Part shown: in pieces, positions 15,731-25,700 of the stretch
Position numbering within the stretch: the stretch's first letter is position 1
Layout of the letters: each line of letters opens with the position of its first letter
DNA from: JBFMFR01 sp040752025
GTDB lineage: Bacteria; Chloroflexota; Anaerolineae; Anaerolineales; UBA4823
Assembly (NCBI GenBank): GCA_040752025.1
Contig: JBFMFR010000011.1
Span: forward strand, 62,001-126,000
DNA length: 64,000 nt
Direction of reading: 5' to 3'
The notes under the pieces: model-generated
What the model saw: only the letters and a program-made list of their open reading frames with translations
Database searches by the model: none
What the model was told of the DNA's origin: nothing
Position numbers and translations under genes: made by a program

Positions 15731-18094
15731 ATGACTTCACTGGCGCAACTCGATCGCTACTTGCCTGAAGAAATCCGCATCCAGATCGAGCAACGTTACC
15801 TGGTGCGCATCAACCAGCAGGCGCGCCTGGAGCATATCATCCACGATCCCATTTTCTACCAGGAACCTGAAAACTACCCGCCTTTCTACGCAGATCATGG
15901 CGTCGTGCACTTCCGGGATGTGGCCTTGCAAGTGCTCCAGGTACTGAGCGGCGTACACGGGCTGCTGATCCCCGCCAGAGAATCCAGCCGGCTTGAATTT
16001 ATGAAAGGCTACGGGGTCGTGCTGGCCTATATCCACGATATCGGCATGGCGGACTTTTCGCATTTCGGGCGGGCCATGCACCCGGAAGTCGCCTCCCAGG
16101 AGGTCTTCAGCCCTGGCTTCGAAGACATTCTACAGGCCATCTGGCGCGAAAATTGCGGCAACCTGGCCTGGCGGCTGTCCGGGTTGGCAAACGCAGGCGT
16201 TCTGGAGCAAGCGCCCAGGGAGGTGCTGCGCGAGATGCTGGCAATGGCCAATTGCCACAGCAAAAGCAAAGTCCCCATCGGGGTCCTGAATGATCCCCAG
16301 CAGTTGAGAACGGCGATGCAGGCGCACACTGGCACGCCCTTGAAGCAGCTCTATCGACAGAAACAGATCGAACAGGCCCAACAGGCGCTGCTGACTGCAC
16401 AGGCGCAGCAAGACCAGGTCGCCATGAACCGCTATGCCCGCCTGCTTTTCGAAGCAGAACAGGCCGGCCAACCCAAAAATGGTTACAACCAGGACACTCC
16501 CACACCAGAAATCGAGAACGATGATCCTGCGAGGCGGGTGCGCCGTTCTTATACGGATTTCGAGCGAGACTCTTTCCGCTGGCTTCTAGCGCCGCACGAA
16601 TTAGCCCACGAGTTGGTGGAGGACGTGATCGATACCTTGAGAGCCCTGCGCTGCGCCGACGCACTGCGCCAGCGCGGCACGGTGCTGAAGACCTCCGGCG
16701 GTTATGAAATCTTCGTGGAGCAGGGCAGCGCCGATGCGATCCTGGCTTTGCGCATGGAGGAAAACGGCAAGAACCGCCCTGCTCTGTACTTGCTGGAAAT
16801 TTCCGAAACACTCTCGGCTGGCGAAGCCAATATCGCCGGCAGCCAGATCGACCGGGATGGCAACCTACGCATCGCCTTCCACCGCGGCGCGTTCAACAAC
16901 CCGGCAACCACGCGACGAGCGGCCTATAACGCGGCTGTAGTGGTCAATGATATCCAGGCAGACGCCATCGAGAGTTTTACATCCCTTGCTGCCGAAAACA
17001 ACCACCTCACCCGAGAGATCGAAATCCTGCTGGAGGGCGTGGACGACAACCTGGGATTTGCCGACCTGGTGCGGACAGAATTGCAGCGCATCAATCCGGC
17101 GGCGGCGGCGCGCACGCGCTGTGTGCCCTCCTTGCAAAACGCCGCTCAAAACGAGGTGGAACGCTACCTGCAAGCGCCAGCGCTGAGATGGGATGCGGAA
17201 GCGCGCCAGCAGGCCTTGCAGCGTATTGCCAGGTCGGGTCACAACACAACCGACATAAACCTGGATTTAGCCTTCCAGGAAGTCAAGCTGGTGCGGCTGC
17301 ACGCCGGAGAAGTGCTGGTCGAAGCCGATGCGCCTTCCAGCTTTGTGTACATCCCATTGGGTGAAGGACTGCGCATCAACCCCCTGGGGGGCTACGCCTC
17401 TTTCCTGGTCAGTCCCTGGATGCCATTAGGCTTAACAGGCGTTATCCGAGGCGCGCCCAGGAACGCCAGCGTCAGCGCAGAGCGGGATGTCGCCGCGCTG
17501 ATGATCCCCAAAGAGGTGTACCTGAAATACTGGCACAAAACCCACAGCGCCGAAGGACTCAAGCAGCATTTCGCCGAACAAGCCGCAAAGGCCAAGGTTC
17601 AAGAGGTAACCCACCTGAGCAAACTGGAAAGAACGGTGATCTTGCAGAGCGTACCACTGTTTGCTCACATTCCCGAGACCACCCTGGGTGAATTGGCAAC
17701 AGCCGTACAGGAAGTGCACTTCTCTGCTGGCGAAATAATTTTCGAAAAAGGCGATCCTGGGAACAGCATGTACGTAATCGTCAACGGTCGGGTACGCGTC
17801 CACGATGGCGAAAACTTGCTGAACCGGCTTGGTGATGGGGATGTGTTCGGGGAAATGGCGCTGTTAGACCCCGAAGCGCGCATGGCTTCAGTGACCGCGG
17901 AAGATGAGACTCGGCTCTTCCAGCTGGAGCAAGACGCCTTTCAAACCCTGATGGCCGAACACTGTGAGGTGGCAAATGGCGTGATCCGGGTGTTGTTACA
18001 ACGCCTGCGCGCCAGGGCGCAGGATGTAGCCCAGTTACGCAGTCGTCTCAAAGGTGAGGAAAGCGACCAGCACAGCGCGTCAGATAGCGCATAG
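15731..18094 (+). CDS. HD-domain protein with C-terminal cyclic-nucleotide-binding domain(s)
   Basis: The 787-residue protein begins with an HD-superfamily domain: His60 in GVVHFRDV, His102-Asp103 in AYIHDIGMAD and an Asp near 310 in RCADALRQR, a plausible metal phosphohydrolase set. A middle region of unknown type follows. Residues about 515-600 look like a degenerate cNMP fold (VRLHAGEVLVEADAPSSFVY). Residues about 635-760 are a full cNMP domain with GDPGNSMYVIVNGRVRVHDG and a phosphate cassette FGEMALLDPEARMASV keeping its Glu and Arg. It is the first gene of the signalling operon. A role in turning over or sensing a cyclic nucleotide is inferred. Confidence 0.85.
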   Translation: MTSLAQLDRYLPEEIRIQIEQRYLVRINQQARLEHIIHDPIFYQEPENYPPFYADHGVVHFRDVALQVLQVLSGVHGLLIPARESSRLEFMKGYGVVLAYIHDIGMADFSHFGRAMHPEVASQEVFSPGFEDILQAIWRENCGNLAWRLSGLANAGVLEQAPREVLREMLAMANCHSKSKVPIGVLNDPQQLRTAMQAHTGTPLKQLYRQKQIEQAQQALLTAQAQQDQVAMNRYARLLFEAEQAGQPKNGYNQDTPTPEIENDDPARRVRRSYTDFERDSFRWLLAPHELAHELVEDVIDTLRALRCADALRQRGTVLKTSGGYEIFVEQGSADAILALRMEENGKNRPALYLLEISETLSAGEANIAGSQIDRDGNLRIAFHRGAFNNPATTRRAAYNAAVVVNDIQADAIESFTSLAAENNHLTREIEILLEGVDDNLGFADLVRTELQRINPAAAARTRCVPSLQNAAQNEVERYLQAPALRWDAEARQQALQRIARSGHNTTDINLDLAFQEVKLVRLHAGEVLVEADAPSSFVYIPLGEGLRINPLGGYASFLVSPWMPLGLTGVIRGAPRNASVSAERDVAALMIPKEVYLKYWHKTHSAEGLKQHFAEQAAKAKVQEVTHLSKLERTVILQSVPLFAHIPETTLGELATAVQEVHFSAGEIIFEKGDPGNSMYVIVNGRVRVHDGENLLNRLGDGDVFGEMALLDPEARMASVTAEDETRLFQLEQDAFQTLMAEHCEVANGVIRVLLQRLRARAQDVAQLRSRLKGEESDQHSASDSA

Positions 18095-18130
18095 ACCCAC
18101 ACACGAACAGGCGCACGACTAATAAAGATA

Positions 18131-21100
18131 ATGAATAAACTGAAGATGCTACTGAATATCGAAACCGGCGAAGGCCGGCTGGTGGGGTGGATGTTCCTGC
18201 ACTCTTTCCTGCTGGGATTCGCCAACAACTTCGTACAAACGGCGGCGTTCGCCCTGTTCATGGTGACTTTCAACGCGCAACTGCTGGCGTGGGTCTACAT
18301 CGCCAACGCCGTGGTTGTGCCGCTGTTGTCCATGCTGTACTTGAGGTTGGGCAAGCGCCTGTCCTTCACCAGGCTGCTATCCGCCAACCTGGGCTTCCTG
18401 TTGGTGATGATCCTGGCTTTCCGGCTGGGACTCGGGCTGCCAGAGGCGAATTGGCCGGTATTCATCCTGCCCATGCTGTTCCAGATCCTGGTGAATTTCG
18501 GCAACCTGGAGTTCTGGTCTCTGGCCGGGCGACTGTTTGACATGCGCCAGGGCAAACGCCTGTTCGGCGTGATCGGCGCCGGACAGTGGCTGGCGATTGT
18601 GCTTACCGGTTCGATGATCCCCTTCCTGGTCAGCCAGGTGGGCACAACCAACCTGCTGTTCCTGGCTGCGGCGGGCATCGCCGGCGCATGGATCTTGCTG
18701 GCTTATCTCTCTCGGGTGTATTCCGACCAACTCACGATCCCCACCAGCGACTCTACGACCCAGGCTGAGCGCCCCAAGGCAGTAAAGGAGAAACGTGCGC
18801 CCAAGTCTGCCAGCCTCTTCCGAAGCCGTTACGTGGTCTTGATCCTGGCGCTGGTAGTGGCCTGGTGGATGAGTTTCTTCTTGATCGACAATCTGTTCTA
18901 CGATCTATCGGCGGCGCAATACCCCAGCGCAGAGCAGCTCGCCAGCTTCCTGGGCATTTTCCTGGCTTCCCTGGGCGTGATCACCCTGTTTTGCAACACC
19001 CTGCTCTCCGGATGGGTGATCAACCGCTTCGGCCTGCGCACCAGCTTGCTGGTGCTGCCTGCGCTCCTGCTGGCGGGCACGACCGCCATGCTGATTGGCG
19101 GGATCGCTGGAGAAGTAATCGCCTTGTTGTTCTGGCTGGTGGTCCTGACCAAGCTGCTGGATATGTCTTTGGGCTTTTCGGTGGACCGCGCCGCGCTCAG
19201 CATCCTGTACCAGCCGGTGCCAGCGGCCCAGCGCAGCCAGGCTGTGACCCTGGCAGAGGGGATCTTCCAGCCTTTCGCCAACGGCCTGGCAGGGGTCTTG
19301 CTGTTATCCTTCAGCGCATTCGGAACTTCCGGTTCCGCGTCCGCCTCCAGCCGTTTGCCCCTGCTGGCCGGACTGGTAGTCGTTGTGGCGATCTGGTTAG
19401 GCAGCGCCTGGCTGCTCGGCAAAGAATACCCGTCGATGCTCAAGCGCGCCTTGACCAGGCGTCGATTGGAAGGAGAAGCGCTGTTGATTGTGGATAAATC
19501 CAGCCTGGAAGTCTTGAAAAACGGGCTGAAAGATCCTAACCCAGGCGTGGCAATTTACTGCATGAACATGTTAGCCAGCGTAGATGCTCAAAGTTTGCCG
19601 CAAGTGCTGCTGGACCTCCTGGCACACCCGGCGCCGGAAGCGCGGCAAGAAGCGCTGCGGCGAATGCAGACTTGCGCAGCAGCAATGAGCCCGGCTGCCC
19701 TGCCAGCCATCCAGCATCTGGTGGAAACAGACCCATCGATACAGGTGCGAGCGGCCGCCCTGCGAGTATTGCCGGCCCTGGGTGAAGTGCAAATCACCCC
19801 AGAGCGCCAGGCAGGTGGCCAGTCCACATTCGACCAGGTGGCTGTTTTCCTGGAACACCCCGATCTACACATCCGTCAAGGAGCCATGTTGGGATTGCTG
19901 CACAGCGGCGGAATATCCGGTGTGCTGACTGCCGGACAAAGTCTATTGAAAATGGCTGAATCGCCGCACGCACACGAACGCCAGATGGCAGCCCAAACCC
20001 TGGGCGAAATTGGCGTAGAGAGTTTCTACCAGCCGCTCTTGCCTTTACTAAACGATGAGGATGTTCACGTACAGCGAGCGGCCTTGCTGGCTGCCGGTCA
20101 GTTACGCAGTCCCCGGCTGTGGCCTGTGGTCCTGGAGAAATTGACCTACCCGCGGGTACGCCAGGCAGTCACAGCCGCGTTGGTGATGGGAGGCCAGGCG
20201 GTTTTGCCAGAGCTGTTTGCAGCTTTCGAGCATGAGCGCCAACCAGAGCTTGCATCCTATTCCCCAACGATGGAAGTTCGTGCTTTGTTGGCGCGCATCT
20301 GCGGGCGGATTGGCGGGGAACAGGCGGTTGGCTGGCTGAAGGGGCACATGACGCATCCAGATGAAAAGGTGCGCCATCAGGTAGTCCAGGCGTTGGAACG
20401 CGGCAGCTACCGCCCTCAGGCAAACGAAACCGGACAGGTACAGATTGCAATCCGGGATGAGGCGCAGCGATCCACGGAAGTCCTGGCGATCCTGGTTGAT
20501 CTGGACGAGCGAGACAGCCTGCTGCTCTTGAAGAAGGCGCTCCACGAGGCCTTGAATAACCATGTGCAGTGCATCTTCTCTTTGTTATCATTCCTTTACG
20601 ACCGCGAGGCTATCCTGGGAGCACGCCAGGCCCTCCAGCAGACGGGCAGCAGCAAACGAGCTTATGCTCTTGAAGCACTCGACGTGAGTGTAGGAGCAGA
20701 GCTTAGAAATATGTTCTTCCCGCTGCTAAGCGATGCGCCCTATGCGCAGCGCCTGGCACAAATGCAGAAGATATTCCCGGAGGCCGCTCGCCAGGCAGCA
20801 GACGATGAGTCGCCTGACAGGCGCTCGAAAACGCAGTTACGCTTGCAAGAAATCATCAACGCACCAGAAGGTAGATACAGCCAATGGACGCGAGCCTGCG
20901 CCCTGTACGCCCTGGGCGTAATCAATGCAACAGCAAGCACAAAGGAGGCATCTATGCTCAGTACGATCGAGAAAGTGATCGTCTTGAAAAAAGCCAGTAT
21001 CTTTGCCGAAACTCCTGATGAAACATTGGCCGAAGTAGCGCCCTTCCTGGAGGAAGTAGCCGTGAGCGCCGGAGAATCGGTGTTCCACAAAGGCGACCTG

Positions 21101-21421
21101 GGCGATTGCATGTACCTGATTGTGGATGGCGAAGTGCGCGTCCACGATGGCGAGCGCAGCCTGAATCACCTGAAGAGCGGGGATGTGTTCGGCGAAAGCG
21201 CGGTACTGGACGCGGAACCGCGCATGGCAACCGTTACAGCAGTGGTCGACACACAATTACTGCGTTTGAGGCAAGAGCAGTTATACGATGTGATGGAAAT
21301 GCGCAGCGAGGTGAGCCGCGGCATTATCCGGGTGCTGTCCAGGCACTTACGGGCGCGCCTGGAGGATTTGCGCGAACTGCGCGATAGCCTGGGCAGCCGC
21401 GTAGAACCTGAGCAAGGATAA
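18131..21421 (+). CDS. NTT/MFS-like transporter with HEAT repeats and cNMP domain
   Basis: A 1096-residue three-part protein. Residues 1-435 hold about twelve membrane helices resembling the ATP/ADP translocase (NTT) branch of the major facilitator superfamily. Residues about 450-900 are HEAT-like helical repeats (for example L-L-N-D-E-D-V-H-V-Q-R-A-A-L-L-A-A-G-Q). Residues about 950-1085 are a cNMP domain with GDLGDCMYLIVDGEVRVHDG and FGESAVLDAEPRMATV. The plan suggests a transporter gated by a cyclic nucleotide through the HEAT arm. Substrate is not shown. A 17-bp hairpin repeat at 19321 falls in a loop of the membrane part. The upstream gap is 36 bases, the downstream one 5. Confidence 0.85.
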   Translation: MNKLKMLLNIETGEGRLVGWMFLHSFLLGFANNFVQTAAFALFMVTFNAQLLAWVYIANAVVVPLLSMLYLRLGKRLSFTRLLSANLGFLLVMILAFRLGLGLPEANWPVFILPMLFQILVNFGNLEFWSLAGRLFDMRQGKRLFGVIGAGQWLAIVLTGSMIPFLVSQVGTTNLLFLAAAGIAGAWILLAYLSRVYSDQLTIPTSDSTTQAERPKAVKEKRAPKSASLFRSRYVVLILALVVAWWMSFFLIDNLFYDLSAAQYPSAEQLASFLGIFLASLGVITLFCNTLLSGWVINRFGLRTSLLVLPALLLAGTTAMLIGGIAGEVIALLFWLVVLTKLLDMSLGFSVDRAALSILYQPVPAAQRSQAVTLAEGIFQPFANGLAGVLLLSFSAFGTSGSASASSRLPLLAGLVVVVAIWLGSAWLLGKEYPSMLKRALTRRRLEGEALLIVDKSSLEVLKNGLKDPNPGVAIYCMNMLASVDAQSLPQVLLDLLAHPAPEARQEALRRMQTCAAAMSPAALPAIQHLVETDPSIQVRAAALRVLPALGEVQITPERQAGGQSTFDQVAVFLEHPDLHIRQGAMLGLLHSGGISGVLTAGQSLLKMAESPHAHERQMAAQTLGEIGVESFYQPLLPLLNDEDVHVQRAALLAAGQLRSPRLWPVVLEKLTYPRVRQAVTAALVMGGQAVLPELFAAFEHERQPELASYSPTMEVRALLARICGRIGGEQAVGWLKGHMTHPDEKVRHQVVQALERGSYRPQANETGQVQIAIRDEAQRSTEVLAILVDLDERDSLLLLKKALHEALNNHVQCIFSLLSFLYDREAILGARQALQQTGSSKRAYALEALDVSVGAELRNMFFPLLSDAPYAQRLAQMQKIFPEAARQAADDESPDRRSKTQLRLQEIINAPEGRYSQWTRACALYALGVINATASTKEASMLSTIEKVIVLKKASIFAETPDETLAEVAPFLEEVAVSAGESVFHKGDLGDCMYLIVDGEVRVHDGERSLNHLKSGDVFGESAVLDAEPRMATVTAVVDTQLLRLRQEQLYDVMEMRSEVSRGIIRVLSRHLRARLEDLRELRDSLGSRVEPEQG
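19321..19337. repeat. 17-bp hairpin repeat (stem CGGAAC, loop TTCCG)
   Basis: CGGAAC-TTCCG-GTTCCG is a member of the dispersed hairpin family, in frame in the transporter gene where the protein reads a Ser/Gly/Ala-rich loop. Confidence 0.6.
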
Positions 21422-21426
21422 GACCG

Positions 21427-22758
21427 ATGAAAACCACGCGCCCCGATTTCGAAAAAGCCCGACAGTACGCCCTGCAGCGGCTAGAAACTGAACTACCTCC
21501 CAGGCTGCTTTATCACGGCATGATGCACACCAGGGATGACACCGTGCCAGCCGCAGAACGATTAGCTGTGCTGGAAGGGGTCGAGGGGGAGGAGCGAATT
21601 TTACTGCTCACCGCCGTCTGGTACCATGACATTGGTTTCACGGAACAATACGAGGATCATGAATCGGCCAGTATGCGCATTGCTGCGGAGGTACTGCCTG
21701 AATTCGGTTACAGTCTGGAACAGATTGAGATCATCCGGGGCATCATTCAAGCCACGCGTATCCCCCAAAAGCCTCACACGCTCTTGGAGCAAATCATGGC
21801 AGACGCCGATCTGGACCTGCTCGGGCGGGATGACTTCTGGCAATTGAACCAGGCGCTATACAAGGAGCTGGCCGCGGTGGGAAAATCTTGCAGCACCAAG
21901 GATTGGTATCGCGGCCAACTGGCGTTCCTGCAAAGCCACGAGTATTTCACTGCCAGCGCAAAGACTTTACGCGCGGCTGGTAAACAAGCCAATATTCGTA
22001 AGATGAAGGTACGTATGATGGAACCAAGACAGACGACCAATGCAGCCGCCTTGTTGAGGACAGTCAGCCTTTTTGCTGAGACACCCGACGAGACCCTGGA
22101 CCACCTGGCAACTTTACTGCGTCCCATCCAGGTTGAGGCAGGTAAATCCGTTTTCCAGAAAGGGGATTGCGGGGACAGCATGTATATCATCGTGGAAGGG
22201 CGCGTGCGCGTCCACGATGGCGACATGACTTTGAACTTTTTAGGCCCCTGTGACGTTTTTGGCGAAATGGCCCTGCTGGATACCGAAACACGTTCGGCCA
22301 GTGTAACCGCGGTGGAGACCACTCACCTGATGCAACTGGATCAGGAAGCATTTCAAACGGCCCTGGCGAACTATGCCGGTGTAGCCCTGGGTGTAATCCG
22401 CGTGCTCAACCGGCGCTTGCGTGCCCGGCTCAAAGACATGGCCCAGGATTTTGCCTACATGCAACAGATGGCGCGCATCAGCGCCTCAGCGGTAGCGCTG
22501 GAGGCCGGGCGATATGATGCACGCACGCTGGATGAAGTCTGCCAACGCCCAGACGAACTGGGCCAACTGGCGCGCGTTTTTCAACGCATGGCCGATGAAG
22601 TTATCGCCCGCGAGCAGCGGCTCAAAGAGGAAGTCATGCAATTACGCATCCAGATCGACGAGGAAAAGAAAAAGCACCAGGTAGAAGAAATCACTGAAAC
22701 CGATTTCTTCAAGAGTATCCAGGAGAAAGCCAGCGAATTAAGAGCCAAGAAAAAATGA
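21427..22758 (+). CDS. HD phosphohydrolase - cNMP-binding - HAMP-like/coiled-coil protein
   Basis: The 443-residue protein has an N-terminal HD domain with His67-Asp68 in WYHDIGFTEQ, further H residues in D-H-E-S-A-S and an Asp in MADADLDLLGR. A cNMP domain follows at about 210-330 (GDCGDSMYIIVEGRVRVHDG, FGEMALLDTETRSASV). The C-terminus is a helical HAMP-like and coiled-coil piece (ALEAGRYD, DELGQLARVFQRMADEV, then charged heptads), a module often seen beside cyclase domains. AAGGA lies before the ATG. It overlaps the next gene, a cyclase, by 4 bases. A role as partner or regulator of that cyclase is inferred from coupling and the HAMP-like tail. Confidence 0.87.
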   Translation: MKTTRPDFEKARQYALQRLETELPPRLLYHGMMHTRDDTVPAAERLAVLEGVEGEERILLLTAVWYHDIGFTEQYEDHESASMRIAAEVLPEFGYSLEQIEIIRGIIQATRIPQKPHTLLEQIMADADLDLLGRDDFWQLNQALYKELAAVGKSCSTKDWYRGQLAFLQSHEYFTASAKTLRAAGKQANIRKMKVRMMEPRQTTNAAALLRTVSLFAETPDETLDHLATLLRPIQVEAGKSVFQKGDCGDSMYIIVEGRVRVHDGDMTLNFLGPCDVFGEMALLDTETRSASVTAVETTHLMQLDQEAFQTALANYAGVALGVIRVLNRRLRARLKDMAQDFAYMQQMARISASAVALEAGRYDARTLDEVCQRPDELGQLARVFQRMADEVIAREQRLKEEVMQLRIQIDEEKKKHQVEEITETDFFKSIQEKASELRAKKK

Positions 22759-25700
22759 GTGAGATAAGTAAAGAAACCATTGAAATCCTGGCCAGTGTGT
22801 ACATACCGGCCGATTGGCGCCAGGCAATCGCCCAGGGCCAAACGCTGCCAGAGCACACTCGCGGTGCAGCCCTCTTCGCTGATATTTCCGGGTTTTCCTC
22901 ACTGACTGAGGCGCTGGTGCGCGCCATGGGCCCGCGCCGAGGAGTAGAAGAACTGCCCCAGCACCTGAACCGGGTTTACGATGCCCTGATCACCGAAATC
23001 GATCACTATGCGGGTAGTGTGATCGATTTCGCCGGCGATTCGATCACCTGCTGGTTTGCCGATGAACAGGTTGCCAGCAGTAGTTCTCCACCAGCCCGTT
23101 TCGACTGCGGGGCCAGGCGAGCCACAGCCTGCGGGCTATCGATGCAGCGGGTGATGCAGACGCTCGAAGCCGTACCTATCCCAGGTCAAGAACCTGTGTT
23201 TTTAGGCATCAAAGTAGCCATCGCCAGTGGCGAAGTGCGGCGCTTCGTGGTGGGCAATGCCGACATCCAGCTTATCCCCGCCCTGGCAGGCAGCACGCTG
23301 AACCGCATGGCCGCGGCGGAGCACCTCGCCAAACGCGGTGAGGTGCTGGTTGACGCGCCAACTATCGCCCAGGTAGAGGCGGCTGGCCTCACGCTCCAAG
23401 TCAGCGAGTGGCGTTCGGACGTAGAACCAAGCGATGAGCACAGGTTTGCAGTGCTGGATACGCTGAAATGTGACCTACACACAGTGGCAGAACCAGCGCC
23501 CTGGCCTCAACGATCACCGGCTGCCCTGCGCGAAGATCAGGTTCGCCCGTGGGTGTTGCCTGCCATCTATGCACGTTTGCGAGCAGGGTTGGGCGATTTC
23601 CTGACTGAACTGCGGCCCGCTGTAGCCGTGTTCGTGCGTTTCCAGGGCATCCATTTCGACGAAGATCCAAAGGCCGGGGAAAAACTGAACGCCTACATCC
23701 GTTGGGTGCAGCAAGTGATCACCCACTACGATGGTACACTCCTGCAGTTGACCATTGGGGACAAGGGCAGCTACCTGTACGCTACCTTTGGTGCGCCGGC
23801 CGGGCATGAAGATGATGCGCAAAGAGCCTTGAACGCAGCCTTGGAAATCCGCCAGGCAAGACCCGAATTGGATTTCATTCTGCCAGTGCAAATTGGGATC
23901 AGCCGGGGCACGATGCGTACCGGCACGTATGGGGGCCGTACACGACGCACCTATGGAGTCTTGGGCGACCAGGTGATCCTGGCAGCACGGTTGATGCAAT
24001 ACGCCCAGCCCGGTGAAGTGATTGTCAACCAAATTTTGAAAAAATCCCTGGGTGAAGCATTTACCTGGGATCGGCCTGAAGAGATCCGGGTGAAGGGCAA
24101 ACAGGCCAGTGTGGCTATCGTCCGGCTGGGCGAGCGGATCGAACCCGGCGCACCCGTAGAATCAGCTAACCAAAAGGCGGCGGCTGGCCCTCTGGTGGGC
24201 CGCCTGGCCGAATTTGGGCGTCTAAAGGATGCTTTGGAAAAACTGCAAACGGGGCAAAGCCGGGTACTGATCATCCAGGGGCAAGCCGGTATTGGTAAGT
24301 CGCGCCTGGTCAGGGAGTTGCTCGACCTGGGCAATGGAGACAATTTAACCATCTTGCAGGGCGCCGGGCAGAGCATCGAACAGCACAGCCCGTATCGCGC
24401 CTGGCGCGATATCTTCAAAGCCTACTTCAACCTGGGGAACGGGAAGCACCGAGGGAATCCTGGCGTTCAAGCCGCTGCCCAAGCCAGTACAGACCCGGAG
24501 AAGATCAACCTGTTGCGCAAGACCGTGCGACAGTATGCCCCGGAGCGTCTCGAACACCTGCCTTTGCTGAACGACTTGCTAAACCTGGGCATCCCCGATA
24601 ACAACCAGACCCTGACAATGGATGCCGCCCAACGCCAGCAGGCGCTGCTGGCGCTGCTGTTAGCTCTGATCCAGGGCAGAGCCAAACAAAACCCCGTATT
24701 GCTGGTTTTCGAAGATGCACAATGGTTAGACAGCCTGTCCTGGACCTTGATCCAACGCCTGGCGCAGCGATCTACCCCTGATTCCCGCCTGTTGATGCTG
24801 CTGGTGACGCGCCCTCTGGATGATGATGCCTCCCTGCGGGAAGCCAGTTCGGGGCTGCGCAGCCTGCCAGGTACAGAAATATTCAACCTGCCCCCGTTGA
24901 GCGGGGAAGAAATCGTAGCGATCACCGCGGCTCGCCTGGATCTGCCAGTAGCAGCGCTGCCGCCCGTGATTGCCAGCCTGGTGCGCCAGCGGGCCGAAGG
25001 CAACCCATTCTATGCCGAGCAACTGGTGCTGACCTTGCTGGAGCAAGGGCTGATCCAGGTGTTGAGCGAGGCGGAGCCTGTCCGCTGCGAAGTCTGCGAA
25101 GACCGGGCTGCACTGGAAGCAGCCTTGCCAGATACCATCCAGGGCCTGATCTTGTCGCGCATCGACCGCCTGCCCCTGGAACGGCAGTTAGTGCTCAAAG
25201 TGGCCGCAGTGATCGGCCGCAGCTTTGCTTATAACCCGCTCAGCCACACCCTCAAACAACACGCCCCCATCTCCGAGGCAGCTCTCAACGCCCACCTGGG
25301 AGCGCTGGACGCGCGCGAACTGGTCTGGCTGGAGATCCCCGAGCCAGACCTGACTTATATCTTCAAACATCTGACCGTACAGGAGATCGCCTACCAAACG
25401 ATGGCCTACGCCCAGCGCCGCCAGATTCACCGGGAGGTGGCGCGTTGGTACGAAAGCGCCTATACAGCCGACCTATCGCCGGTCTATGCACTGCTGGCCC
25501 ACCATTGGAGCCAGGCTGAAGACACCTCGAAAGCCGTGCACTACCTGCTCCTGGCCGGGGACGAAGCCCGGCGGCTGTACGCCCTGCCAGAGGCGATCCA
25601 GTTTTACCAGCGCGCCCTGGCCTTTCTGAGAGCAAGCGAACAGTACGAACACAGCGCTCGCACGCTGATGAAATTGGGGCTGACTTATCACCTGGCTTTC

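Noticed and set aside
17706..17724. Another member of the hairpin family (GTACAGGAAGTGCAC)
   Set aside because: The AGGAA loop is there but the stem does not pair properly beyond four bases.
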